Shown here one piece after another: positions 1 through 6,357 of a stretch of 6,357 bases of DNA. Origin of the DNA: Bacteroidia bacterium (GTDB lineage Bacteria > Bacteroidota > Bacteroidia > UKL13-3). Below the pieces are notes generated by a model. It saw only the letters and a list, made by a program, of their open reading frames with translations. It was not told where the DNA came from and searched no databases. How positions within the stretch are numbered: position 1 is the stretch's first letter; the number at the start of each line of letters is the position of its first letter. The stretch is taken from NCBI GenBank assembly GCA_019454865.1, contig JACFNJ010000025.1:3780-10136 (forward strand), read 5' to 3'. Position numbers and translations under genes: made by a program.

Positions 1-1437
1 CATCTTTTCATGATTCTGCGGGTTATGTGAAACACAACCGGAACACTCGTCTTTTTCTAAGCCACCTATTCGGTGTTGTCTATTCTTGGTTCCGGGTATT
101 ACCCATGAGCGAGCCAATTTATCATTATCTCTCAAATAAGGCTGCCAATCCGTTACATTATTTAACATAGTGCGTGGAGTAATGTCAGGCATTTCGGCAA
201 GTTTTTTTACTTTCCAAGGTTCAGCACCATTTCCCAAATAGCTTTCTGTTAACAAAATCACGGGTGTCATGTGTTCAACAGCTACTCTCACAGCTTCAAA
301 TGCCCAATCAAAACAATCGGATGGTCTTGATGCAGCTAAAACTACCACAGGACTTTCTCCATTTCTCCCCCACACTGCTTGTAATAAATCGCTCTGCTCT
401 GTTTTAGTAGGCAATCCGGTACTTGGGCCACCTCTTTGTACATCAATAATAACGATAGGTAATTCCGTCATCACAGCTAAACCGATTGCTTCTGTTTTAA
501 GTGCCATACCAGGACCCGAAGTTGTGGTTACTGCAACATTTCCTGCATAAGCAGCACCAATTGCAGAGCAAATTCCGGCAATTTCATCTTCTGCCTGAAA
601 AACTCTTGCACCTGACCACTTATGCTTGGCAACTTCTTGCATAATATCTGTTGCAGGAGTAATGGGGTACGAACCTAAGAACAAGGGCTTTCCTGCTTTC
701 TCGGCTGCTGCAATCAGTCCCCATGCTGTGGCTTGATTACCTGTCATATTTCTATAAATACCCGGAGTGTTTTTTGCAGGCAATACACGATAAGTTGATT
801 GAATCAACTCAGTAGTCAATGCGTAGTTAAATCCTGCATGCAGTGCCTTTTGGTTTGCTTCTCCAATGATTGGATTTTTCTTGAATTTTTGCTCAAAATA
901 ATTGAGAGTATAGTCAAGAGGCTCATTAAACAACCAAAGTACCATGCCTAACGTAAACATATTTTTGCAACGATCGGCTGTTTTATTATCCAATCCCAAT
1001 GTTGCAACAGCTACCTTTGTTAGTGAAGTGATAGGCGCAGAAATAACCTTAAATCCGCTCAACAAGTCTCCTTCCAGTGGATTTGAATCAAATCCTGCTT
1101 TTTCAATATCGCGTTTGCCAAATGTATCCCTATCCGTAATAATTAAACAGTTGAGTTTAAGGTTGTGCATATTTGCCTTTAGTGCAGCAGGATTCATTGC
1201 CACCAACACATCAGGTGCATCGCCAGGGCTATGAATTCCTGATGTTCCAAAATGAATCTGAAATCCGGACACCCCTGCCACAGTTCCTTGTGGTGCGCGA
1301 ATCTCGGAGGGGAAGTCAGGGAAAGTGGCGATTGCATTCCCCATCAATGCTACATTATCTGTAAACAAGGAACCTGCTAACTGCATTCCATCTCCTGAAT
1401 CTCCTGCAAACTTTATGACTGCACTCTCTATTATCAT
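1..1437 (-). CDS. korA: 2-oxoglutarate:ferredoxin-type oxidoreductase, fused gamma-alpha subunit (KorA), 3' end cut off by window
   Basis: The frame is open from ATG at 1437 to base 1 (479 codons, no stop), so the C-terminus lies outside; relatives run to roughly 600 residues. Residues 1-210 form the gamma domain, with AGDSGDG at 11-17 and FPSEIRAPQG at 42-51. The alpha (pyrimidine-binding) domain follows from about 230, with the hallmarks GSYPITPATDIMQE (255-268), AEDEIAGI (282-289), TTSGPGMALKTEA (305-317) and QRGGPSTGLPTKTEQSD (334-350). Family knowledge: with the TPP-binding beta subunit KorB it oxidatively decarboxylates a 2-oxoacid, normally 2-oxoglutarate to succinyl-CoA, and reduces ferredoxin in the cytoplasm. 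Its ATG lies 4 bases after the dch stop, so it is co-transcribed with the ring-degradation genes. Inference: it supplies low-potential electrons to benzoyl-CoA reductase, as KorAB does in Thauera. The substrate could instead be another 2-oxoacid; the fold and family are very secure, the substrate moderately so. korB is expected next, beyond base 1. Confidence 0.93.
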   Translation of the reverse strand, partial: MIIESAVIKFAGDSGDGMQLAGSLFTDNVALMGNAIATFPDFPSEIRAPQGTVAGVSGFQIHFGTSGIHSPGDAPDVLVAMNPAALKANMHNLKLNCLIITDRDTFGKRDIEKAGFDSNPLEGDLLSGFKVISAPITSLTKVAVATLGLDNKTADRCKNMFTLGMVLWLFNEPLDYTLNYFEQKFKKNPIIGEANQKALHAGFNYALTTELIQSTYRVLPAKNTPGIYRNMTGNQATAWGLIAAAEKAGKPLFLGSYPITPATDIMQEVAKHKWSGARVFQAEDEIAGICSAIGAAYAGNVAVTTTSGPGMALKTEAIGLAVMTELPIVIIDVQRGGPSTGLPTKTEQSDLLQAVWGRNGESPVVVLAASRPSDCFDWAFEAVRVAVEHMTPVILLTESYLGNGAEPWKVKKLAEMPDITPRTMLNNVTDWQPYLRDNDKLARSWVIPGTKNRQHRIGGLEKDECSGCVSHNPQNHEKM

Positions 1438-1441
1438 TTTT

Positions 1442-2215
1442 TTATTCGTTTATCCATTGTGGGCTTCTTTTTGCCAAAAAGGCTTCAATACCTTCATTGG
1501 CATCTTTAGTCGCCATTAATTGGGTAACATACATTTGTTCCAACTGAGGTAAAAAATTGCTTAATACGTGATTAAACTTTGCACGTGCGGCTTTGACTCC
1601 AAAACGCAGTGAAGACGCGCTTTTTGGAACTATATTTTTTTCAATCCACTCTTCTGTTTTAATGTTCAATTCATTTTTATCCTCAAACACCTCATGCACT
1701 AAACCAATCCTTTTTGCTTCTTCTGCATCAATACTTCTACCACTAAGCAACAATTCTTCGGCACGCGCTAAGCCAATTTTCTCAGGCAGTATGATTGAAG
1801 CCGGTGGCGGAAAAACACCTAATACAATTTCCGGCTGACCCATTTTAGCAGTTTTGTCTGCAAATAAAAAATTACAAAATATTGCTAACTCCATTCCCCC
1901 ACCTAAACATTGTCCTGAAATCTTAGCAAGAGTAGGAACAGACAGCTCTTTTAACACCATAAACATGCGATGAAATGTTTTTAGCATCATTGCAGCGAAC
2001 TCTTGGGTATGCTCCTCTACACTTGCCCCAAATGAGAAGTGTTTTCCTTCGCCTTGAAAGGTTATTAATTTTAAATTTTTATTTTTAGTAAATTCATCAA
2101 AACATTCCAATAACTCCAACATCATCACATTATCCAGCACATTACCTTTGCCATCATCAAGCAAAATATTGGCAACTGAGTTGTTGTGCGAATAATTAAA
2201 TTTTATTTTTTCCAT
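1442..2215 (-). CDS. dch: Cyclohexa-1,5-diene-1-carboxyl-CoA hydratase (Dch/BamR type)
   Basis: A 257-residue crotonase-superfamily protein, full length for this family. It adds water to cyclohexa-1,5-diene-1-carboxyl-CoA, the product of benzoyl-CoA reductase, giving 6-hydroxycyclohex-1-ene-1-carboxyl-CoA. Seen: oxyanion-hole segment HFSFGASVEEH (59-69), GGGMELAIFCN (105-115) with Glu109, and MGQPEIVLGVFPPPAS (125-140) with Glu129; these two Glu match the catalytic pair of enoyl-CoA hydratases. FSFGASVEEH and the proline-rich GVFPPPAS loop are what I recognise as dienoyl-CoA hydratase-like rather than general enoyl-CoA hydratase. The chosen ATG (2215) is one base after the oah stop; an in-frame ATG at 2224 would add three residues and overlap oah, and one at 2278 would add 21 residues of non-family sequence. 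The following korA starts 4 bases after the TAA. The specific product rests on motifs plus the neighbours had and oah; a plain enoyl-CoA hydratase is the alternative. Confidence 0.9.
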   Translation of the reverse strand: MEKIKFNYSHNNSVANILLDDGKGNVLDNVMMLELLECFDEFTKNKNLKLITFQGEGKHFSFGASVEEHTQEFAAMMLKTFHRMFMVLKELSVPTLAKISGQCLGGGMELAIFCNFLFADKTAKMGQPEIVLGVFPPPASIILPEKIGLARAEELLLSGRSIDAEEAKRIGLVHEVFEDKNELNIKTEEWIEKNIVPKSASSLRFGVKAARAKFNHVLSNFLPQLEQMYVTQLMATKDANEGIEAFLAKRSPQWINE

Positions 2216-2229
2216 ATCAAGCATTTTCC
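2213..2229 (-). promoter_or_regulatory. oah/dch junction with coupled start
   Basis: On the minus strand the oah stop TGA (2219-2217) is followed after one base by the dch ATG (2215-2213). A weak purine-rich GGAAAA (2229-2224) lies 8 bases before this ATG, acceptable spacing for a poor ribosome site, while it abuts the alternative ATG at 2224. This favours 2215 as the start and suggests that ribosomes ending oah re-initiate on dch. No consensus AGGAGG is present at this or the other gene junctions. Confidence 0.5.
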
Positions 2230-3320
2230 GTTTTAAATTGAGGTGAAATTGCACGATGCAAGTCTTCATTCCATTCATGCCCTTGTGCTAGCAGCTGACG
2301 TAGTTTGATAAAATCCACTTCGCGTTCATTCTTTGGACCATAATTGAATGCACGGAAACCGGCTTTAGCTTCCGACATCATGTTTAGGGCAAGCCATTCG
2401 CGGCTGCTTTCTTTGTTTTTATCCCAATGTTCTAATTTTTTCTTTCGTACCTCTGAAAGGGTTTTGTGCAAACAATTCGGGAAAGTATGCAGCAGTTTAG
2501 CAATGAGCATATTAACAACCTCGTCAAGTTTTGATAAATCAATTTCTCCTTTTGCCATTAACTCTTTGCCTTTAGTGAGGGCTTCGCCAGTTTTCATTGT
2601 GCCAAAAATCACCCTGCCATACTCATCAGCATAGTGTTCAATATTCACTAATGGATTTGGAATAAAAGTACCATTTACCTTTAAAGCAGGTGCAATTTCG
2701 GTTATCATTCCAAAATTTAAAGCTTGATGTGCAGTCCAAGGCTCACATAAAGAAAGAGAATACATAGCCCTTTCGACTCCAACATACAAATGAAGAAAAT
2801 CGGTTGCTCCACCAATTGCAGCACTGCCATGTTTTGGACCTGCTTGCCCAAAACGAGCCAAATCACTGGCAACAGTAAAATCACAGGCCATTCCAATTTC
2901 TTGCCCACCACCTATTCGCATTCCATTCACTCTTGCAATAACCGGTTTTTCGCATTTTAATATGGCAGATACCATATCATTAAACAGGCGCATATATTGC
3001 GAGTACTCTTGTGGATTTCCTGCATAATACTCTGCATATTCCTTTGTATTACCTCCTGTACAAAACGCTTTATCCTCTGCACCTGTTAAGACTACTGCCA
3101 CAATACTTCTATCATTTGATGCTTCGCCAAATGCAAGAATAATTTCCTTTACTGCTTTTGTTGTGTATGAGTTGTATTGCTTGGGGTTGTTTATTATTAT
3201 CCATGCGTTAAATAGTCCGTCAACTGGTTTACCATCTGTATTCAGACATGGTCGTTTTTCGAAAAGAATTTCTGAAAATGAATATTCTTCGATTATGTTA
3301 TGATTCTTTAATGTTTCCAT
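2217..3320 (-). CDS. oah: 6-oxocyclohex-1-ene-1-carboxyl-CoA hydrolase (ring-opening enzyme, Oah/BamA)
   Basis: A 367-residue crotonase-fold hydrolase, longer than ordinary enoyl-CoA hydratases and the usual size for BamA. It adds water to the enone and hydrolyses the ring C-C bond, giving 3-hydroxypimeloyl-CoA, the first linear intermediate of anaerobic benzoyl-CoA degradation. Diagnostic stretches seen: SEILFEKRP near the N-terminus (16-24), NAWIIINNPKQYNSYTT (38-54), GGNTKEYAEYYAG (89-101), ARVNGMRIGGGQEIGMACDF (129-148), FGQAGPKHGSAAIGGATDF (157-175) and NEREVDFIKLRQ in the C-terminal extension (331-342). These blocks are so conserved in BamA that the gene is used as a marker of the pathway, making this the most secure call in the window. 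Starting at 3320 gives the expected family N-terminus; the 16-base gap to had carries no Shine-Dalgarno sequence. Its TGA is one base from the dch ATG, suggesting translational coupling. Confidence 0.97.
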   Translation of the reverse strand: METLKNHNIIEEYSFSEILFEKRPCLNTDGKPVDGLFNAWIIINNPKQYNSYTTKAVKEIILAFGEASNDRSIVAVVLTGAEDKAFCTGGNTKEYAEYYAGNPQEYSQYMRLFNDMVSAILKCEKPVIARVNGMRIGGGQEIGMACDFTVASDLARFGQAGPKHGSAAIGGATDFLHLYVGVERAMYSLSLCEPWTAHQALNFGMITEIAPALKVNGTFIPNPLVNIEHYADEYGRVIFGTMKTGEALTKGKELMAKGEIDLSKLDEVVNMLIAKLLHTFPNCLHKTLSEVRKKKLEHWDKNKESSREWLALNMMSEAKAGFRAFNYGPKNEREVDFIKLRQLLAQGHEWNEDLHRAISPQFKTENA

Positions 3321-3336
3321 TTGTATAAAAGGTTTG

Positions 3337-4395
3337 TTATTTAAAATCCGGAACTAAAACAGAACGTTTGGTGTAATGATGAGCCAATGTATTTGTGAAT
3401 ACTTCATTAATTTGACTTAAAGGAAAAGTTTGTACAAAATCTTTGATTTCCAATTTGCCCGAATCTATCAATTCAATAACTTCGGCATACAACTCGGGCT
3501 TACACCCCCATGTACCAATCAATTTTGCATCAAATGCCATCAGATTGCTTAACCTTACTTCCACCTTATTCATGGTAAATCCTACAATACTGAGTGTAGA
3601 AGTGAAAGTAATCAGATTAAAAGCTAAATCCTGTCCGGCAGTAGTGCCTGAAAACTCAAAAATCTTCCATCCATACTTTGGAACACCCAACTCTTTTGCA
3701 ATCTCTTTTACTTTTATTTTAATTGTTTTCAGATCTAAATCTTTAGAATTAAGTGTTGCATCTACTCCATTCTTTAGTGCCTGTTCCAGTTTTAAATCAT
3801 TGATATCAATTGCAAGCACTTTTGCACCCATAATTTTTGCAATCAACGCACCATATACCCCAACCCCGCCAACACCAATACAAATGGCTAAATCCCCTTT
3901 TTCTATTTCCGATTTTTTTATTACTTGATAAGGGGTAGAGATAGCATCAGCAATTACTGATAATTCTTCCAATTTGTATTTCTTCAATACACTTTCGGGT
4001 ACAGGGCATAAGTATTTATAAGGCACTACAATATGGGATGCAAAGCCTCCGTGAAAATCATTTCCGGGCATTAATTGGTTTTGACACATATTACTCCTGC
4101 CTTTATTACATAGCTCACAATCCCCACATGGTAGCACAGCCGGTATAATTACATTCTTACCTTGTAAGTGTGCAGGTCCTTGAACGACAGTTCCACTTAT
4201 CTCATGGCCTAATGTTAACGGCATCTCTTTTTTTGTTCTTACTCCATCATGCCAAAAACTCAAATCGGTATGGCACACACCACACCCTGCCACCTGCACT
4301 AATGCTTCTCCTTCTCTAATATTAGGCATTGGGGATTCGACCAACTGAAATGCTGTATTGAGAGCGGTCATTTGCCATTGTTTTATCTTTTCCAT
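3337..4395 (-). CDS. had: 6-hydroxycyclohex-1-ene-1-carboxyl-CoA dehydrogenase (zinc-type, NAD+-dependent)
   Basis: A 352-residue zinc-dependent medium-chain dehydrogenase/reductase. Predicted reaction: NAD+-dependent oxidation of 6-hydroxycyclohex-1-ene-1-carboxyl-CoA to the 6-oxo compound, the substrate of the next gene. Seen: catalytic zinc site GCGVCHTD with Cys38, GHE with His64/Glu65, and likely Asp150; structural zinc cysteines 90, 93, 96 and 104 (CGDCELCNKGRSNMC); Rossmann glycine motif GVGGVGVYG (174-182); and acidic Asp197 at the end of the second strand (LAIDIND), favouring NAD+ over NADP+. The start at 4395 is 6 bases after the preceding stop and gives the expected family N-terminus. 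The protein alone would be called an alcohol dehydrogenase; the specific function rests on resemblance to Had/BamQ (for example the SFWHDGVRTKKEMPLTLGHE block, 46-65) and on sitting directly between a beta-oxidation gene and oah. Other CoA-ester or cyclic alcohol substrates remain possible. Confidence 0.9.
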   Translation of the reverse strand: MEKIKQWQMTALNTAFQLVESPMPNIREGEALVQVAGCGVCHTDLSFWHDGVRTKKEMPLTLGHEISGTVVQGPAHLQGKNVIIPAVLPCGDCELCNKGRSNMCQNQLMPGNDFHGGFASHIVVPYKYLCPVPESVLKKYKLEELSVIADAISTPYQVIKKSEIEKGDLAICIGVGGVGVYGALIAKIMGAKVLAIDINDLKLEQALKNGVDATLNSKDLDLKTIKIKVKEIAKELGVPKYGWKIFEFSGTTAGQDLAFNLITFTSTLSIVGFTMNKVEVRLSNLMAFDAKLIGTWGCKPELYAEVIELIDSGKLEIKDFVQTFPLSQINEVFTNTLAHHYTKRSVLVPDFK

Positions 4396-4401
4396 TGTGC
4401 T

Positions 4402-6357
4402 TTAATTTTGTGTAATTTTATCGTATTCAGTTCCTATTTTACCCTTTCTAAATAATTGTCCCGACATAAAATTGGCGGACATTTTTGCTTGAACAAATAA
4501 TGCTTCATCTACACTTGAAGCGCATGAAGCCAATACACAACCCGCAATTTCTTTTTGTGCAGCTTGGATATTGGGCACATCAGACAATCTGATTTTATGT
4601 ATTTCAGTAGCAATGTCGTGCATTGCCTCTCCTACAATCTTGCGTTTTGGTAAGGCATTTTCACCATTACTCAGAATTGATTTAACCATTGCCAGACACT
4701 CTTTTATGTTACCACAGAAATCAACTAAAAATCCTGTTGCTTGCTTTGCACTGAGTTGCTGACCATGCATTAACATTTCAAGCATTTTTGACTGATTACT
4801 TTTTTCGGTTTTGCGCAATACCCAATGGCATCCTTCCATACCGGGAATCACCGGCAGTGTTACCTCCGGCATTGCAAAACGTACTTGGTCAGTTGCAATC
4901 AAATATTGACAGTGCATCATCAGTTCTAACATACCGCCCATACAGCGTTTTCCATTTACAAAACCAATTGATATTTCAAATTCATCATACAATCTCCTTG
5001 CTGTTTTTGACCAATCGGAAGAAATTTGTTCTCCTATGCTACTATCATTAATTGCTGCAAAAAATTCGGTTGTATCTGCGCCAACCATTTGGGTTGAGAA
5101 ATGAAAATCAGACGTTAATACTACTTTTTTAATTCCTTCAAGGTGAAGCCAGTCAATTGCTCGGTTTAACTCTTCATTGACATCATAATTATAACTTTCT
5201 CTACTAATCGCAATAAACCCATTTGTCCCATCATGTTCAGCATTTACATACAATTGTTGCCACTCAGAAGTGTGGAGGTTTTGAATCGTTTCGGGATACC
5301 ATTGAGTATTTGCAGCAGCCGGAACAAGTCGGTGATATTTTTCAACCCAAGCAATTGCTTGTTGAGTACCAATTTTACGAATAAATGCAGGCAAACCATT
5401 TGTAAACTGAGCACATAACTCACCTATTGCATTCATCGTGGTCAAGTCGGCACGTTTTTCATGAAGCATAATTGTTGTCATTTGAATAAGAGCACCATAA
5501 ACAATTGCTTTAAGTTCCTCTTCTTGATTTCCTTCTAACTGCCAATTAACTAATGGACGAAAATGATTCACCGGATACCAACTTTGCCCGCTGTCTTTTC
5601 TTTCGGTAAGAGCAGCAGCAGGGGCGAACAATGCCCCATACTTTTTTCCTAAATGATACAAGCATGACCATGTGAGAAAATTAGCACCCTTGGCACCTAT
5701 CACATCATGTGCACGAAATGGGTTGGGTCCTAAAATTTGCCGTATATATTTATCCGCCTTCCAATACGGGGTATTGGTTTTATTGCAAAACTGAATACTT
5801 GCTTGTAATAAACCACAAAAAAACACATCCAACACAAATGACCAATCATCGCTCACTTGCATAGGTATTAAGCCCATTGCCCAAAGTAAATGTGTATGCG
5901 CTGAAGGGTTATCTTCTACAATTTCGTAAACTTTATTGACTTCATGCGGAAAAGCAGGGTGAGCAATACCAACTCCTAATTCATTAGCAGGGAAACCTGA
6001 GGTTACAGACCAAATATGGATGTTTGGAAACTCTTTTCGGAATAGTGCATAATGCGCTTTTTTTAATTCTAATTTTTCAGGAATAGCTTCTATTAAAAAC
6101 TTGGGATTAAATTGTTTTAACGTTGGTGGCAATGTATTACCGTCATAATTAAGTTGAATGACATTCCCCATAATTTTATTTGCTTTTTCTGTACCAAAAG
6201 ATGCTTGCAATCCTTTGTATTGTTTAGCAATTCCATTTGGTGCTCCCGGCAAATCCAAGGCAATAATCGGCACGTTAAAGTCAATCAATCGTGAAGCAAA
6301 CTGCATTACCTTACCTGCACCTACAATCCCTCCTGCACCTGAAATAATCATTGCCCC
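4402..6357 (-). CDS. 3-hydroxyacyl-CoA dehydrogenase/enoyl-CoA hydratase fusion protein, 5' end probably beyond window
   Basis: A bifunctional beta-oxidation enzyme. The first in-window ATG (6351) gives 649 residues, but the frame stays open to 6357 and the first Rossmann strand begins almost at that Met, so a few N-terminal residues probably lie outside. Numbering from that Met: NAD-binding domain 1-165 (glycine loop GAGGIVGAG at 5-13, EAIPEKLELKK 88-98, Ser118 in SVTSGF, catalytic-type His131 in HPAFPH and Glu143 in YEIV); helical 3-hydroxyacyl-CoA dehydrogenase C-domain about 166-260; a second, degenerate copy about 275-345; crotonase domain about 365-610 with GADTTEF (424-430), Glu476 in GGMLEL and Glu496 in MPEV, matching the hydratase Glu pair. 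The order is dehydrogenase then hydratase, the reverse of FadB/FadJ but as in archaeal crotonyl-CoA hydratase/3-hydroxybutyryl-CoA dehydrogenases. Inferred job: oxidation of 3-hydroxypimeloyl-CoA made by Oah, and crotonyl-CoA hydration and oxidation further down. It lies 6 bases before had. Domain calls are secure, the substrates inferred. Confidence 0.88.
   Translation of the reverse strand, partial: GAMIISGAGGIVGAGKVMQFASRLIDFNVPIIALDLPGAPNGIAKQYKGLQASFGTEKANKIMGNVIQLNYDGNTLPPTLKQFNPKFLIEAIPEKLELKKAHYALFRKEFPNIHIWSVTSGFPANELGVGIAHPAFPHEVNKVYEIVEDNPSAHTHLLWAMGLIPMQVSDDWSFVLDVFFCGLLQASIQFCNKTNTPYWKADKYIRQILGPNPFRAHDVIGAKGANFLTWSCLYHLGKKYGALFAPAAALTERKDSGQSWYPVNHFRPLVNWQLEGNQEEELKAIVYGALIQMTTIMLHEKRADLTTMNAIGELCAQFTNGLPAFIRKIGTQQAIAWVEKYHRLVPAAANTQWYPETIQNLHTSEWQQLYVNAEHDGTNGFIAISRESYNYDVNEELNRAIDWLHLEGIKKVVLTSDFHFSTQMVGADTTEFFAAINDSSIGEQISSDWSKTARRLYDEFEISIGFVNGKRCMGGMLELMMHCQYLIATDQVRFAMPEVTLPVIPGMEGCHWVLRKTEKSNQSKMLEMLMHGQQLSAKQATGFLVDFCGNIKECLAMVKSILSNGENALPKRKIVGEAMHDIATEIHKIRLSDVPNIQAAQKEIAGCVLASCASSVDEALFVQAKMSANFMSGQLFRKGKIGTEYDKITQN

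Noticed and set aside
269..1519. Several short plus-strand open frames (269-550, 944-1234, 1173-1364, 1325-1519)
   Set aside because: Nearly all of this stretch is antisense to korA, which is open on the minus strand from 1437 to base 1 with strong family motifs; the last frame overlaps the dch 3' end.
2216..2278. Longer dch beginning at ATG 2278
   Set aside because: It would add 21 residues unlike the hydratase family and overlap oah by about 60 bases; the start at 2215 fits the family length and N-terminus.
2717..2911. Short minus-strand frame inside oah
   Set aside because: It is an out-of-frame shadow of the most conserved part of oah.
3443..3928. 161-codon plus-strand open frame
   Set aside because: It lies wholly antisense to had, whose zinc and nucleotide-binding motifs prove the minus frame; its translation has no recognisable domain.
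3337..4395. Generic zinc alcohol dehydrogenase
   Set aside because: The fold fits, but the tight linkage with oah and dch and the family-like N-terminal blocks support the specific Had assignment.
4402..6357. Annotation as FadB or FadJ
   Set aside because: Those have the hydratase domain first; here the dehydrogenase comes first and the crotonase domain last.
1..6357. Search for CRISPR arrays, tRNA, insertion sequences, inverted repeats, promoters and terminators
   Set aside because: Coding sequence fills the window with gaps of at most 16 bases, and nothing beyond ordinary coding sequence was seen on either strand.

Overview
The window is one uninterrupted run of five tightly packed genes, all on the minus strand, and both end genes are cut by the window edges. 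Read in the direction of transcription (right to left) the order is: a 3-hydroxyacyl-CoA dehydrogenase/enoyl-CoA hydratase fusion (about 6357-4402); had, 6-hydroxycyclohex-1-ene-1-carboxyl-CoA dehydrogenase (4395-3337); oah/bamA, the ring-opening 6-oxocyclohex-1-ene-1-carboxyl-CoA hydrolase (3320-2217); dch, cyclohexa-1,5-diene-1-carboxyl-CoA hydratase (2215-1442); and korA, the fused gamma-alpha subunit of a 2-oxoglutarate:ferredoxin-type oxidoreductase (1437 to beyond base 1). Gaps between genes are 6, 16, 1 and 4 bases, so this is almost certainly one polycistronic operon. There is no non-coding stretch above 16 bases, and I see no RNA gene, mobile element, repeat array, promoter or terminator.

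Together the genes encode the lower part of anaerobic benzoyl-CoA degradation. The dienoyl-CoA made by benzoyl-CoA reductase is hydrated by Dch, oxidised by Had to the 6-oxo compound, and hydrolytically opened by Oah to 3-hydroxypimeloyl-CoA. The fusion protein is well suited to the next steps: oxidation to 3-oxopimeloyl-CoA and, after thiolysis and glutaryl-CoA decarboxylation, hydration of crotonyl-CoA and oxidation of 3-hydroxybutyryl-CoA. KorA (with a KorB expected just beyond base 1) would return electrons from the TCA cycle to ferredoxin, the electron donor of the ATP-dependent class I benzoyl-CoA reductase, as known in Thauera. The reductase, thiolase, glutaryl-CoA dehydrogenase and CoA ligase are not in the window.

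The DNA is AT-rich, starts lack clear Shine-Dalgarno sequences, and the KorA sequence looks like the gamma-alpha fusion typical of Bacteroidota. I therefore infer a Bacteroidota (or wider FCB-group) genome, an unusual host for this pathway, which has been characterised mainly in Proteobacteria and sulfate/iron-reducing or syntrophic anaerobes. The taxonomic inference comes from pattern recognition only and is not proven by the window.
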